Source of the DNA: Notospermus geniculatus | Taxonomy: Eukaryota > Nemertea > Pilidiophora > Heteronemertea > Lineidae | Direction: 5' to 3' | Length of the DNA stretch: 64,000 nt | NCBI GenBank assembly: GCA_002633025.1 | Contig: NMRB01000116.1 | Span: forward strand, 291,901-355,900 | Shown here: positions 23,301-37,000 of the stretch, piece by piece | Position numbering within the stretch: the stretch's first letter is position 1 | Layout of the letters: the number at the start of each line of letters is the position of its first letter | Translations under genes and position numbers: made by a program | Notes under the pieces: model-generated | What the model was told of the DNA's origin: nothing | Databases searched by the model: none | The model's input: only the letters and a program-made list of their open reading frames with translations

Positions 23301-26300
23301 TTCAAATTCTTTCAATTTCATTCCTAAGGATTACATAATTTAGTAGAAAATGCTGCCCTCTCAAACCTGGGGGCAGATGAGTTAAAATCAGCCAATGAGT
23401 GTTCTTCCTTGCATTCACTGCCCTCATTTGCATACGATACCAACCTGTTCTTTCAGAATGACCGCCTGCTGTCGTTTCATTTCACGTTCCTGTAAAATAT
23501 ACAAAGTGGAAAACCCACATAGAGCACGCAATCAACAAGGAATACTAGTATCTACGACAGACGGCGTCCTTGGCGGACGAGATGTCGGAAAAGCTACAAC
23601 TGCCTGCTCACAGCGCGTCCTTGTAGCGGTAGTTCTACAGGCTGCTCATTGAAATGAGGTTTTGGGCGGTGTCCAGTACCGTATATGTGACCCGCTCCAC
23701 GAAAAGTAGGCGCTTGTCGCAACCGAGGAAAGGGCTACCGCCTTACAACACAATAGCTGAAATGTACGTTGGCGTGGGTTTACAATAGTTAAATAGTGGA
23801 CACCAGGGATAATAGTTGAGTAAACTGATGACCAATGATCACTTGCGACAAGCGCCTGCTTTTGCTGGAGCGGGTCACATATAACCAAAGAAATTTACCG
23901 GTAATCTTCGTGCATATGAAGTGAACATGCCAAGAGTCTTTAACATGTGAAATTTCCCCAATAATGCATTTGCAGAAATCATTATTGGCCCATAACCAGT
24001 GTAAACCAAAACAAGCCAATGAGATAACCAAATGTAACCTACACTGCTTTCGTGGCACTACCATCGTCCGTCCGTTTGCCAGACACAATGACCTTGATTT
24101 TCTATCTGAAAGTATATTTCCCGTCAAGGCGAATTTACTTTAAGCATACTGTGTTGTCGGCGAACTATTATGGACATTTTTTCACCATAATGATTGGGTT
24201 TGACCTAGTCATGTTGAAAACGGGAATAATAAACATGCGAATCGTTCGGGGGACATACGGAGCTCACGTTCCAAAGCAGATGAATGGTTGGAATCATCCA
24301 AACCATGTTTGGGATGAGGTTATCATAACTGCCAGGGGGAACAGTAAAATCCATGACGTAACCGTAGTGTTCTTCGTCAACGGGAAAAAGTTAGGCCGAA
24401 GAGAAGGGAGGACGACGAAAAGAACCTACCACCCTAACGAGGGAGAAAAACTTAATATCAGTGAGTTTTTGATCGGACATTCTAAGACGAACTATATTAG
24501 TATCTCAGAGCACAGCGCATACTTCATCGGTTATATTGCACGGTTTATTGTCTTACCGTTCATTCTTACTGACAGCGATATAACAAGGAAACAGAAGAGA
24601 GATAGTGAGTATCCATAAAGGGATGAATTTTTGCGCCTCAACTTCCAGCCTCTGGTCATGCTGGTTAGATTTAAATACCGGAGAAGTGGATTAAAGGACC
24701 ACGGTATTGCCACTTTCTGTCGACAGCCGGCGCCACCGACACCATTCTCTAATACTGTAGTAAAGCCTTTCGCGCCAGTGTTGGAGAATGTATGATTACA
24801 CTACAATGCACGTAGTAGCATGCGTGGTAGTAGCATGCGTGGTTTACCAAGTCGTCAATAGAGGTCTCCCTTAACGCGGATAGGTGTAACGCAGGATTGG
24901 GAAGCAATACTGTGGTCCTTTAAAGCAATACTGTGGTCGTTTTAAAGTGGCACTTTTTGTCGACAGCCAGTGCCACCGCGGTGCATGATTGCGTCATTCC
25001 CCAATACAACTGTAGTTTTGCCATTCGCCTCAGTGTTGGAGAATGTATGATCACAATACGATACACACTGTAATCTATGCAATAGGTGGCGTGATATTTT
25101 GTGGTACCAACCATCTCCTGAAATATCCTGAAATACATTTTTGATCATGGTGAAATGAAGTCGAATTTCGTATGTCTTGTACTTCCTGTTTCGTGTCCTT
25201 AAAAAAAGTTCCTCCTACTAGTTTCACCGAGTGTTCTTTTTAAATTTATCTACGTTTTTGCCTTTATCTAGGTAATGGATGTACCGTTTACCATTTACAA
25301 GAACACTGGAAGAATGACTGGTATTTCGTGGAGAATGACGCCGACGTGTTATATCTCAAACAACGTACGAACATAGTTCGGTCTACCCTCGAATGTGTCA
25401 GTTCATTTACATATTCGTCAGTAATCAGTTACAAGAACAATGACGTCATGTTTAATATTTCGTCTGGTACTTGCACATATTATTTTAAAGCCCCTCTGTA
25501 TTGAATTTTACGCCCGCATTTTCACGTAGAGGATGCTAGGCTCGGGACCCAGTCGTTGTGTCGCTCCGGCGACTGGGGCCCGAGTCTCCAAAATGCCTGC
25601 TTGACACGTATTTCAAAGAATCATGCCCTAGTTTTCATACATTCATGTATTGAGAAAACTCTAATGTATCAGATACAGCATACACTACACTAACCTCGGA
25701 GGTAGTAAGCACTTTCCTAATTCAGTAATTTCAAAGGAGATGAAATTCGAGATCAACTTATTCTTGAAAAGTGCACTTCATGAAGCCCACACTGTTAGAA
25801 ATAACAGAAGATTTTACAGAAATCTTTGCAGCAGAGTCCCCAGGACGGATCTGTAAAATTACAGACTTGATCTGTAAAAGTACAGACTTAAATAATTGTC
25901 AACAGAGACTTGACTGGAGGCTGACCAAATTATATTTTCATACTGCTCTCAGAAGGCATCATAATGGGATGTCCAATGGAGTCCAACCAATACAGGAAAA
26001 CATGAATCATACCATTAAAAAATATGTAAATTTACAGAAAGTGCTGGGGACTCTGCTGCAGGCAATTTCTGTACAATTACTGCAAAATTACTACTGTAAA
26101 ATTAATAATTTCTAACAGTGCAGGTCACACTGTGGCGACTTAGGAGGGCGAATCCCCGCGAATTAGAATGAAATGGTCCATGGACCATGTGCTCACCCCT
26201 TTGGACATAATAATGTAATGACAGAGAGAGGCATGCACATGGTCCTTGGACCATTTCATTCTATTTCGCGGGGATTCGCCCGTCTAAGTCGCCACTGTGT

Positions 26301-29300
26301 GACAGGGGCTTAACCTAGTGTCCATATCATGGGTTTTTTAGTGAGTTTTCGCAACGCCATTTGTCTGCTCTTTTTTCTCTACTATGTATAGCGGGCCAGT
26401 AATAGCCGACGCTTTGGCCCGCTAACCTGTATCTGTCACTATTTTGAAAAAAACAAATTTCAAACGCCTTGGCCAATCCGGTATGTCCGAGGCAGGCGTG
26501 GTTTGTTCGGTCTTCAGTGATATCTGGTGTTTCTTTTGCTTCATTTTGCGTTTATTATTTAAAGCCAGTACACAAAATTCACGGAAAAGTTTACTTTATT
26601 TGCCTACGGTAAGCAATGAAGGAAGAATCTTTTTTTCGTCGGTGAATCTGGCTCGCAGGATTTGAGTCTGAGATGCCTAGATATGTCATGAAATTTCACC
26701 CAGATTTTTCTGATAATTAGGCCAATCTGTGATCGATCACGAATGATTTATAATATTGATTCGAAATGTACAAAAAGTAACGATACATGTACATATCAAT
26801 ATAAACTACAATATACCGGTGCTGCTCTTCGTCAGAAGTTACGTTTTGTGTAAAACCATGCTTTCGTGTTTTTGCTTTTATACATGTAACTGTTAAAACA
26901 ATATCTTTACATGGATGAAACAGTTCCCTACGGCTTGCTTACGAAAAGGAGCTGTCATATATTTTTATCGGTTGTATTTATCTAACTTACATAGGCCTAC
27001 TCTTTCTACTTTGCCTAGCACTCTCTCGTTTTCTAACTGTCTTACGGACCATGCTCAGACTCTGAGTGTGATAAAGAGATAGGAAGTCTGAGTGTCCAGA
27101 TTCTATTCAGCCAGACTGGCTAAAAAGCGAGTAAGAAATAAAAGTGGAAAATAAGAAGTGGGAAATTTTGCACTTGTGCGCAAATTTTTCGATTTCTCAA
27201 ATTGGGGTAATTTTTTCCCATTGCTCATCTCTGACGTCATGCTTAATACTCAATGTGATAGATGTACGTGTGCATTACATATTATGCTAATGTTATTTTC
27301 TGTTTACATTATATTTTACGAAGCTCTTTACATTATTGAGAATCATCCAGCTGTCGAGGTGTTCGTTTGCCCATTTCGTCTGTTCGGAGCATTCATTTCC
27401 TTCGTTATCGTATCAACGAGCAACATCATCATTATCGTCACTGTAAAACCCGCTTCGAATAAAAGGATCGAAATCAGCCGACGAGGTCATGGGCATTCTA
27501 GGGAAAGGCACAGACTTTCTTTGCAAGGAATGTGCCTCATACTGTGTAATGCCTAAAACTAAATCAGGAACGCCGTTATATGAACACTCTTTAACTCTTT
27601 GACCCCCAAGGCCGAGATAACTCGGTTTCAGTTAGGTGCCCGACACTGCCGCATTCTTTTGCTCATAACTCAGTGTTATCATTGGTCCGATTGAGCTGAA
27701 ATTAAGTGCATATGAAAGAGACTTAAATTCTACACAAGTTGAGCACTTTTTCGCGCGCCTTTGCCAAAAATATACAGTAGAGGTTAAGAGAGGGGGCGAA
27801 CCGCGAATTTAGCGACATTTTTTTTCAAAAACCGAGCAAAAATACTTTCGAATTGGCTGTGTCACTGGGATTGACGTTGTTGGATAGGGCTTTTGCCGCA
27901 CTAATAGGCCTACATGTCCAGTTTGAACGCCACACCACCGAGAAACATTTAGGGAATTTATTTGTACGTCAAAACTGGCCTTGTCGAATGGCAGTGCTGG
28001 CATTTTCAAAACGCGACTGTGCGAGAACGCCGCGTCGCAGGGGCTTCATTGAGGAATGAAATAACGAGCGTGGTCTTGTCTATGTACTGTTAAAAAAATT
28101 CCTTCCAAATCATGCATCGGGTTCCATTCTTCTGTACAAAGCTCAGTCGTTGCGTCAGCTGACGTCCAATGATAAAGTCAGTTCGAAAAATTCAAACGGT
28201 ATTTCCTCAAAACGCTCAAGGATGCCAGAGTGGCACCCGCCGGATTCTGAATCTCTGTCATTTGGAGATATAAAAAATGCAAAAAAATTGCTGTTATACA
28301 AAATTTCCCACTTTTTCGTTCTGCGTCCAGACTAACGTCGCAGGGGCTTCATTGCGGAATGAAATAACGAGAGCGGTCTTGCTTCGAAATCATGTATGCA
28401 GGGTTAAGGAGTAAGAGCAAAATTACCAGACCCATGTCGGACCCCCTGCAAAAAGACAGTTTCTTCCAAAAATGGCTGGGGCTCAAAGAGTTAATCAGTG
28501 TAGCACTAGCCTATGTTCATTTCCTCTCGTGGTTCATAGAAATCCCAAAAATCTCCCCAACATTCAAAGAACAGCAGACATCGTATACCGGATTCTGAGA
28601 AAAATCATTGGTCGTAAAATTTAGTAGAACCAACACAGAAAAAAGAAATCAACTCGAGTGGAGATTCAAAGTCTCACTATAGGGAAAAAATGGTTCGGAA
28701 ATACTTTTTGTCTCAAAATGAAACGGAAAATATTTTGGGCCGAGAGACTGACATCTCGTTCCGAGAGAAAATATTTCGGGTTGAGATAATGATCAGTCTC
28801 GATCTGAGCGAAAATATTTTGGGCCGAGAGACTGACAGTCTAATTCTGAGATCACTCGACTCAGATTGAGATGTCATTGTCTCGGGCCGAAATATTTTCT
28901 GTTTCATTTTGAGTCAAAAAGTATTTCGAACCATTTTGTCCCTATAGTGAGATCTGAGTCTCCACTCGAGTTGATTTTTTTCTGTGAATTAACGCGTTGT
29001 GATATAAAACTCTTCTGGGATTTTGACTTGAAAGTGCCTGGAGAACACCCCGGCGCGGGAGTCGAAAATTTGCAAATATCGGAGACGACTTTAGATTATA
29101 TTGTTTCACATTGTTGTCGGTTTTTTGGTATTTTTTGTCTAACTGATATAAAACACTGATTGTTTATAAGAATGAAACCGTCAATAACATGGATAACGAG
29201 TCATAACCATCAACATTTTCATGATGAACGCTGTGGATTTTGTCAAACGCAACTGCTCCAGTCAATAGTGAGGTTTCGCAAATCTGCGAAATACGAAGTA

Positions 29301-32300
29301 CGAAATTGGACTATTTCCATGAACAGGAGGAGATTATCTGGCAGCAGGGACATTTGTGGTAGCAATCATCTCCAGAGATACATTACATGTAGGTCCTGGA
29401 AATGATGTTGAATTTCGTATTACTTGGTGTTTCGTGAGGTTTGCGAAAACTCACTACATCTGTATTTTTACATTGTTCGGCAACATCATTAAATGCACTG
29501 CAGTGCAATATGATTGTGTAGTACACCACTTCATGACTTTGGAAGGAATGCGGTCAGTTTTGGTTTGGCAAGTTCGATGTTGCTCGGCATGATTGAAGAT
29601 TACTTTCCTGACGGAATCTGACGATATTCACAGCATTGGTAGCGACCTTTGTTATACAGAAAGCAAGAGTTCTTGATGAAAGGAATAAGAGAGGCCTGCG
29701 AAAGTATGTTAAGTGGACAACAGGCGCCTCTCCGCGCTCGAGTTTTTCTCCGGCAAGTTGGCTGTCTATGTGGGAAACTCAGCCGTGGAGAGAACTCTGG
29801 ACAGTCGTTTCTGTCTGGTCTTCGCGTAGATCGCAAAACCAAATTGGTGAATTGCCCATCGAGAGCCAACTCGGAGCACCGCCTTAAAGGAGCCCGGTAT
29901 TGCCTCTTTTTCTCGACACCACCATCGCCGTGCCCGCTACTCTTCTGCTCCAAAGACTTAACCTTGTTGTCGGCGAATGGAGGCGATGTACTACATGTAC
30001 GTACATTTTGTAATGGATTTTTGTAGTTCGTGTTGAAGCCACTAGGTGGCTCTCTCTACGTTTGCAATCAAAAATACCGGACACAAATCGCACACCGTGC
30101 TCCTTTAAGAATAAGCCTGACGGTGTAAAGGATCACTATAGAAAGGCAGGCCTATCGTTGTAGATTTTAACAGGAGTTGTTATCAAGGCCACGGTGATGT
30201 AGAACCTGCCATCGTGTCATTATTGGTATTTTTCATCAGATGTATCAATTCAACTAAACCTTTCTACATTTGTAATAATCCACTCTGTCATTTAGAAAAG
30301 AATGTCCACACATTTATATTTGTTGTGACAAGCATGGTGTATGAACTCCGACCACTCGCAGAACAAACCAAAAGACCAACACAGGAATAACGAAGGGGCC
30401 TAGTCCGTAAGCTTTGTTATGGGTGCAACTAATTTTCATCCCTTGGCCACAAAACAACATAGGCCTACCTGCAGCATAAGCGACATAGACTGACAAGATG
30501 CGGGGGTTGTGAATTTGACCGGTATCTTCATTTTGATGGACAACAAAAGAATACTAAAAAAATATTACAATGAGGTTAGGACCTATTCTTTTACCATGGT
30601 TACTGGTAAGTAATCAGCAAACGTTTAGCCTTTATTGGGCACCAATGGAGCCTTCACAAAACGTATCTGGTGAGTCTTTTTGGAAAGGAATGTCGCCACC
30701 CGGGACATCCGCGACCGTGGCACTGTGCAACACTATAGCAACCAGTGCGGGAATATTTTTATAAACTGACTGAGTAAAGGAAGTTAAACACTTTGCGTTT
30801 TGCGCTTTGCGCCTGTCCGTTTCCTATGTGAATGCCTGGTAGAAAAAAGTCATCTGACCTAGGGGTATATATGTACCAAGTTTCAGATCAATAGCTCCAG
30901 CGGTTACGAAACGTGCCCTGCTAACGGACCACGCCGGACGCCGGACGACGACGACGACGACGGACGACGGACGCCGCAGGACGATAAAAGCTCACCAGTG
31001 AGCTAAAAAAACAGACAATAAGCCTAGGCCTACTGAAATTGACAAAACGTTGGTCTCAACGTGCCAACTTCAGAATGACTTAGTTCTGGTTTTTGGTGAT
31101 GGGTCATAAATTTTCCTTGTGCCTTAAAGCGAATCGATAGCGGAATTTGTTTACATCTGGCTGGTGTTTGTCAACACAAAATTCAGCCAATCAAAATGCA
31201 CGAAAATTTCTTTGTTGACATTCTGGAGAAGTTTGTTTACATTTTTTCCTGAAAATTCGTCCCCTTTCAAATTCTATTTCTAAATCAAATTTTTTCACTA
31301 TCGATTCGCATTAACGAATTGAAAAAGACAGTAATTTCAAGGTCGAAATTTGGACTGTCAGTTTGGTGCAGTGGAAACATCGGTGCCTGTCACCTCTGAG
31401 GTCCCGGGTTCAAACCTTACCTTGCTCAATTTCTCGAGTTTTTTCTCGAGCTCCTCGATCGTATTCGGTTCATCCTCCTCATCCGAGACGTTAATCTCAC
31501 TCCCCGCGTCGCTGTCATCACTATCCTTATCATCATCTTCGTCGTCGCTACCCCGCTTACTTGCTATTGATGCGTTATTCATCTCAATAAGCGAGTTATC
31601 CTGCCCGCCGAGTGAACTGTCATTCATGTCGCCGGTCGGTTTTGACGGAATTGGACGGTTGAATTTTGTGGCTTGTAGTATTCGCAACCTGCAATAGTAA
31701 CAGGGACTAGTCTTACCTAAAACTCAAAATTTTTGTCAAACTTTCAAAATTGAGAACTGTGATGTGGTCTGGTCTTACTCCAGGGATAAGCTAGTAGGAA
31801 GGGGGTGTACAGAGGGGCAAAAACCCCAAACATCACCGTGTTTTTCATGCAAATTTTGGGCGAACTGAACGGCAAAAAGTGGCATTTTGCACAAAAGTTT
31901 ACTTACTTTCTGACTTTGCCCTCCACGACCCATTTATCCCTCCGCAGGTTGGACATGGTGTCAATGTTCTTGTCAATTTCACTGCAGTGGAAATATACAA
32001 CAGTTAAATGATCATGTAACAGGCATCCTCTGCATGGGTCATAAAACTCACACATCGTTCCGATATACTTGGTGCATTTCGTCTTGTAAGACAGACGCAT
32101 GTGGAGGATTCATGCAGAAAACGTTTGATGTAGTAACTGTATTGACTGCATTTCACTTGTTTAATTTCTAGCGCCGAGGCCAACATGCCAACCACTAGGC
32201 CATAAAGGAAATCCTCCATGGCCGGCGGGTTAAGCCGTGCCATACAGTAGCAACAAGGGGTTCAATGCAATAACCCTTAACGTGACCACCTCGGTAACAC

Positions 32301-34015
32301 AACCATATGCAGGGTTCCCACCCTTTTCATCCCAAAAAATTCCCTACCTTTTCCCTACCAATTTCCGCGGGCTTTCCCCCCAAGATTTAGTGTCTGAACG
32401 TTCTAAAACCTGATCACACATGCTGAAGGTCATTGATGTGGTTACTAACTAGTCATGCGGGAGGATGATGCCCTCCATGTCCATCTGGATTGGCACTCCA
32501 TAATTTCAGAAAATCGAGCCGACGGCATCAGTTATGTTCATTCTGAATGGTTTAAAATGGCAGGTAACTAAAATTCCCTACCTTTTCCAGCTTTTGATGG
32601 TGATGAAGTAGTTTTCCCTACTTTGTCCCTACCGGGAAAAGTTTTTAAAAATGTCCCTACTTTTTCCAGATTTCCCTACTGCGTGGGAACCCTGCATATG
32701 GCCGTTATCCCTGGATGGTCACATTTTGGGGTTCCACTCTACACTGTGTCCACACCCTTCCCTACCTGACAATATTCTTGCTGCAGAGTAACTCATTACA
32801 AAGAAACGCCATGGTAGCTGCCTTCTGAGTGGGATTCAAGGAGGTCAAAGGTCGCTTGAGCAGGAGCTCAGACAGGTGATCCGGTTTGCCGTTCCTGGCT
32901 TGGATGAAAATCCGCAGGATCTCAGAGAGATTGTCGTCGTTGATCTCGATGTCTGTGATCTTGTGACCAAGTTGAGTCAGCGCCTAAAGAAAGATGGGAA
33001 TGAAATGGTCCATGGACCATGTGCTCACTGGGTTGGACATAATAGTCTAATGACAGAGGGAGGTACATATCAGTTATGAGCAATCTGGGTCAAGTCATTC
33101 CCAGAAAAGACTTTGATGATTTTTGGGTTATGCCACCTGGCGGCCATATTAGATGTCCGATCAGGCTGCAACTTCACATGTACATAAAGGTCATCTGCAG
33201 GGGACCACATAGCACATTGGAGCGCTTTGGGTCAAGTCGTTCCTGAGTTACAGCACTTTGATGATTTTCGAGTTACGCCACCTGGCGGCCATATTGGATG
33301 TCCGATCGGGCCGAAACTTCACATGGACATAAAGGTCATCTGCAGGGGGCCACATAGCACATTGGAGCGCTTTGGGTTAAGGCGTTCCTGAGTTACAGCA
33401 CTTTGATGATTTTTGGGTTACGCCACCTGGTGGCCATGTTTGAAGTCAAATCAGGCCGAAATTTGACATGCATGTAAAGGTCATCTAGATGGAGGTAAAT
33501 ATCAAATTTGAGCACTCTGCGTCAAGCCGTTCCTGAGTAATAGCACTTACTTGATTTTCAGGTTACGCCACCTGGCGGCCATATTGGATGTCGAATCGGG
33601 CCGAAACTTGGTATTTTTTAAGGTACCCCTCCAATGCATGTTTATGCAAGATATGAAGTTGCTCGGTGAAATAATGACAAACTGTGGCAGGTTCGTCACT
33701 TTTGTCGAACTTTGACCTCTGTGACCTTGAAAAGTAGGTCAAATCAAAAACCCGTTATATATGTTATGTATCCTTATTAGCTACACCTATGATAAAAATT
33801 TGAAGATGATCTAGTCATTAGTTCAGGAGTTATTGTACTTTTTGTGTTTTTGGTTTCCGCCACCTGGTGGCCAAACTGAGAGTCGAATCGGACCGAAACT
33901 TGGTGTCGTGGGTCATCTGACCTAGGGGTATATATGTACCAAGTTTCAGATCAATAGCTCCAGCGGTTACAAAACGTGCCCTGCTAACGGACAACGACGG
34001 ACGACGACGACGACG

Positions 34016-34047
<32 letters not shown>

Positions 34048-37000
34048 ACGACGACGGACGACGGACGCTGCACCATCGTAATAGCTCACTCCAGTGAGCT
34101 AAAAATGTGTCAATGCTGACGTATCAATCACCGACAAAATCATCAACCATCGACGTCAAAAGCAGCGTCCTACAAAGTTGTGACCTGCATGGCAAAACCA
34201 GTCTGAAGTCACACAAAATATGAACCAGGATGAACCAAAATAACTCCAGGAGATAAAGGAAGAAATGTAATCACTCAGATTTTACAAAAGACAGACAATA
34301 AACCTAGGCCTACTGAAACTGATAAAACGTTTCAGAGCGACTTTAGTACGGTACTGGTTTTGCGGTGACGGGTCATATTTCTTCGTGTGTCGGATGCAGA
34401 CATCGGTGTCTGAAGTCTGCACCAAGGTTTAGAAGGTCCGGGCGAAGAGTTAGACTTACATCTTTTGGATTTGGGATCCCTGGATCTTCGAGAGCAAACT
34501 TGAGAAGATGTGTAACAAGGGAGAGGAACTCATCAATATATTCATCATCGTTTAGGAGGGCCAACTGGAGGGTGCTAAGTGTTGGCAGGGAGTCGAGATC
34601 TGAAACAGAGACCAAGGAAATTCCTGATTTGGAAGAGTAGTGGCCTAGTGCTACAGCACCAGACTGTGGAGCAGGAGGTTTTGGTGCAACTCTCGGCCAA
34701 GTCAATACCAAGCGTTCTGCTTCCTCGAGCGAAAAATTTAACTCCTCTGGCCTATCGTCAAAATCGGGGTCATCAAAATGATGAATGAATGGGAGCCAAT
34801 CAAAATTAAAAGCAAGCGCGTCTCTGGTTTCGTCCTGCATTACGTTTAAAATTGCCAAGTAGGCCTACTGTCTACAGAGCCAATAATGTCATACCCAGCA
34901 CTGAGCTCTCAACATTTTGCTCATTAAAATACCTACCAAAGCCAAGTGCAATGCCAAAGTTATTCAAGAACTCAATGACCATCATGGCGTCTGCCAGCGC
35001 CTCCCCTGCCAGTTTGACCCCCTTGATTCGCTTCAGCTCTGGCATTGGTTTATGGTCTGCCAACTGCATGTCTTCAATCGGTTTCTTCATCTCGCGAGCA
35101 ACCTGCATCTCGTACTGCCTCTGCTCCTGAAAATGGAAAGCAGACGACATTTTGTCCAATCAATGACACCATTTTCTGCCAAGTAAACCACTAATTTTGA
35201 AGAAATATTCCTCATACAACTAAAATAAAGAAATTTTCTTCAAAAAATTCAACAAAATTCACCATTTTGGAGGAACACTTTCAATTCTGAAGACAACAAA
35301 CCATGTCGTCTGCTTTGCTTTGTTGACAAACGACACTTACAAATTTCTTCTGTCTGTTCATCCTTTTTTCGTTGTTTTTCTCCTCTCTCATTCTCTCTCG
35401 TTCCTCCTGCCTCTTCCTCGCCTCCAGGGCCTTCACGAGGAGCATGTGCTGCCGGCGTCTCTCCCGCTCCTGGAAGAAAATCCCCGTGATGAAATTGGAA
35501 ACAGAGCAAACTGGACGCTATAAACCTCAATAAGAATGGCACTTCATCATCCAAGCTGCTCCACTTGGTCAGAGTGGTGCAGTGGACATGTCTTGTGCCT
35601 GTCAACTCTGATTCCCAGTTTTGGACCCAGTACATGTGAACGTCGAAAAAGCCCCCTGGAATCAAAGTCCTAGTGGATTAAGCCTTGGTGAAGGAATATA
35701 TGGTCAATCGTGACCATAACAGTTGACAATGCATGGCTTTTGTATTGAGGACTTCCTTAGTCGATTCTCGAATTCGCAGATCTGCGTACTTCTGCCGAAA
35801 TTTCAACCAGAACCTTGATCTGAACCTGGGTCACGTGACGCAATCCATGATTCAGCTATGGTCGACTCTGACACAACGTCTCCGAAGTCACTGGCGTGGG
35901 GTTGTCTGCGTCACGTCATCCAGTTTCGGACCGAGGTTATGTTTGAGATTTTGGCATACGTGCACAGATCTTCTCGTTTACGTCAATTTGAGAACGGTCT
36001 ATTCATAGAACTTTCTGCTCTGCTACACCAGTACTAATGTGATAGAGAGGGTGACTATCTCTGATAACGTAAGTTTCCTCCAGGGGCTCTGGTTTCCCTC
36101 TACATTATATAGAAATTTCCCAATACCGGTACTCTCTGAAGAACCAAATCAGTTGTATGTATCAATAGTTTCACTGCGTTAGAACTCTATTCAAAAGTCC
36201 TGATCAAAATCAGAGAATCCCTAAGCTGAAACAGAGCACTCATTATACTGGCTGCCACAATTATACTGCTCCTCAATGTGAGGGTTTTCTCATGCAAGTG
36301 GGCTTTCTATGGGTACCGGTAGTCTGGCCCTCGAAAGCTATGGGCAGTTGTTTTTATTACTGGTGAACTGCCCATAGAGGGCCAACACGCAGGAAAAACT
36401 CACACATGGAGCAGCCCCTTGAAGGCCCGTTTCCACGGTGTCTTGCTCTGCCGCAGAAAACAGGCCAATACACTAGGTTAACTGGTTAACTATTCCAACT
36501 TTTCCTCAGTTAGTAATCGCACTTTCCAACCAAAAGTTGACATGGTCATGGGGCAGGTCACTTGCTGTCTGTGTTGTGGGGTACCGTACAGTTAGCAAAC
36601 TTTGGCCAAGTACAGCCAGCCATCCCCTGGCTGGGGTGTTGGGGGGGGGGGGATGGCCTAGTCTGCACTGAAGGGCCCGACGACAAGAAAAGGCAAGTTA
36701 CGTGATTTCCACCTCCCAAAAAATTGCCAGGTTAATGTAGTTGCATCCTTGAGTTAGTTGGTCAGAAACTGACTGCGTGACCGAAAAGGTGAAAAGGGGG
36801 AAAATACTCTAACCACCAATCAGACAGCCACACGACTGGACGACAAAGTTTTACAATAGTGAGTGACCTCACAGATTAGACTTCAATTTCATTTAACCAG
36901 TTACCCCAACAATACCACCATGTTGCCATGCCTACGATGAAAAAAAACGTACCATACTCGCCATAACCAGCATACGTCTGCGCTGCTCACGTTCTTGTTG

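Larger units (their letters stand above)
16794..24040. repeat. segmental duplication copy A (DDT cassette)
   Basis: Matches 31009-38629 over exons and introns with a few percent mismatch. Insertions private to copy A include a TTAA-flanked MITE at 19542-19812, another at about 18749-19150, and a nested palindromic element at about 20870-21250. From about 23354 to 24040 it is identical to copy B. The left edge lies within a MITE (TGACCCGTCAC family). Confidence 0.95.

Noticed and set aside
27158-27556. Possible membrane-protein gene
   Set aside because: Two hydrophobic stretches but no family match, no splice support and no homologous block elsewhere in the window.
28673-28684. CTCACTATAGGG, like the end of a T7 promoter
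   Set aside because: Only 12 bases match and the complement occurs in the other arm of a palindrome (28940-28951); no vector sequence is around it.
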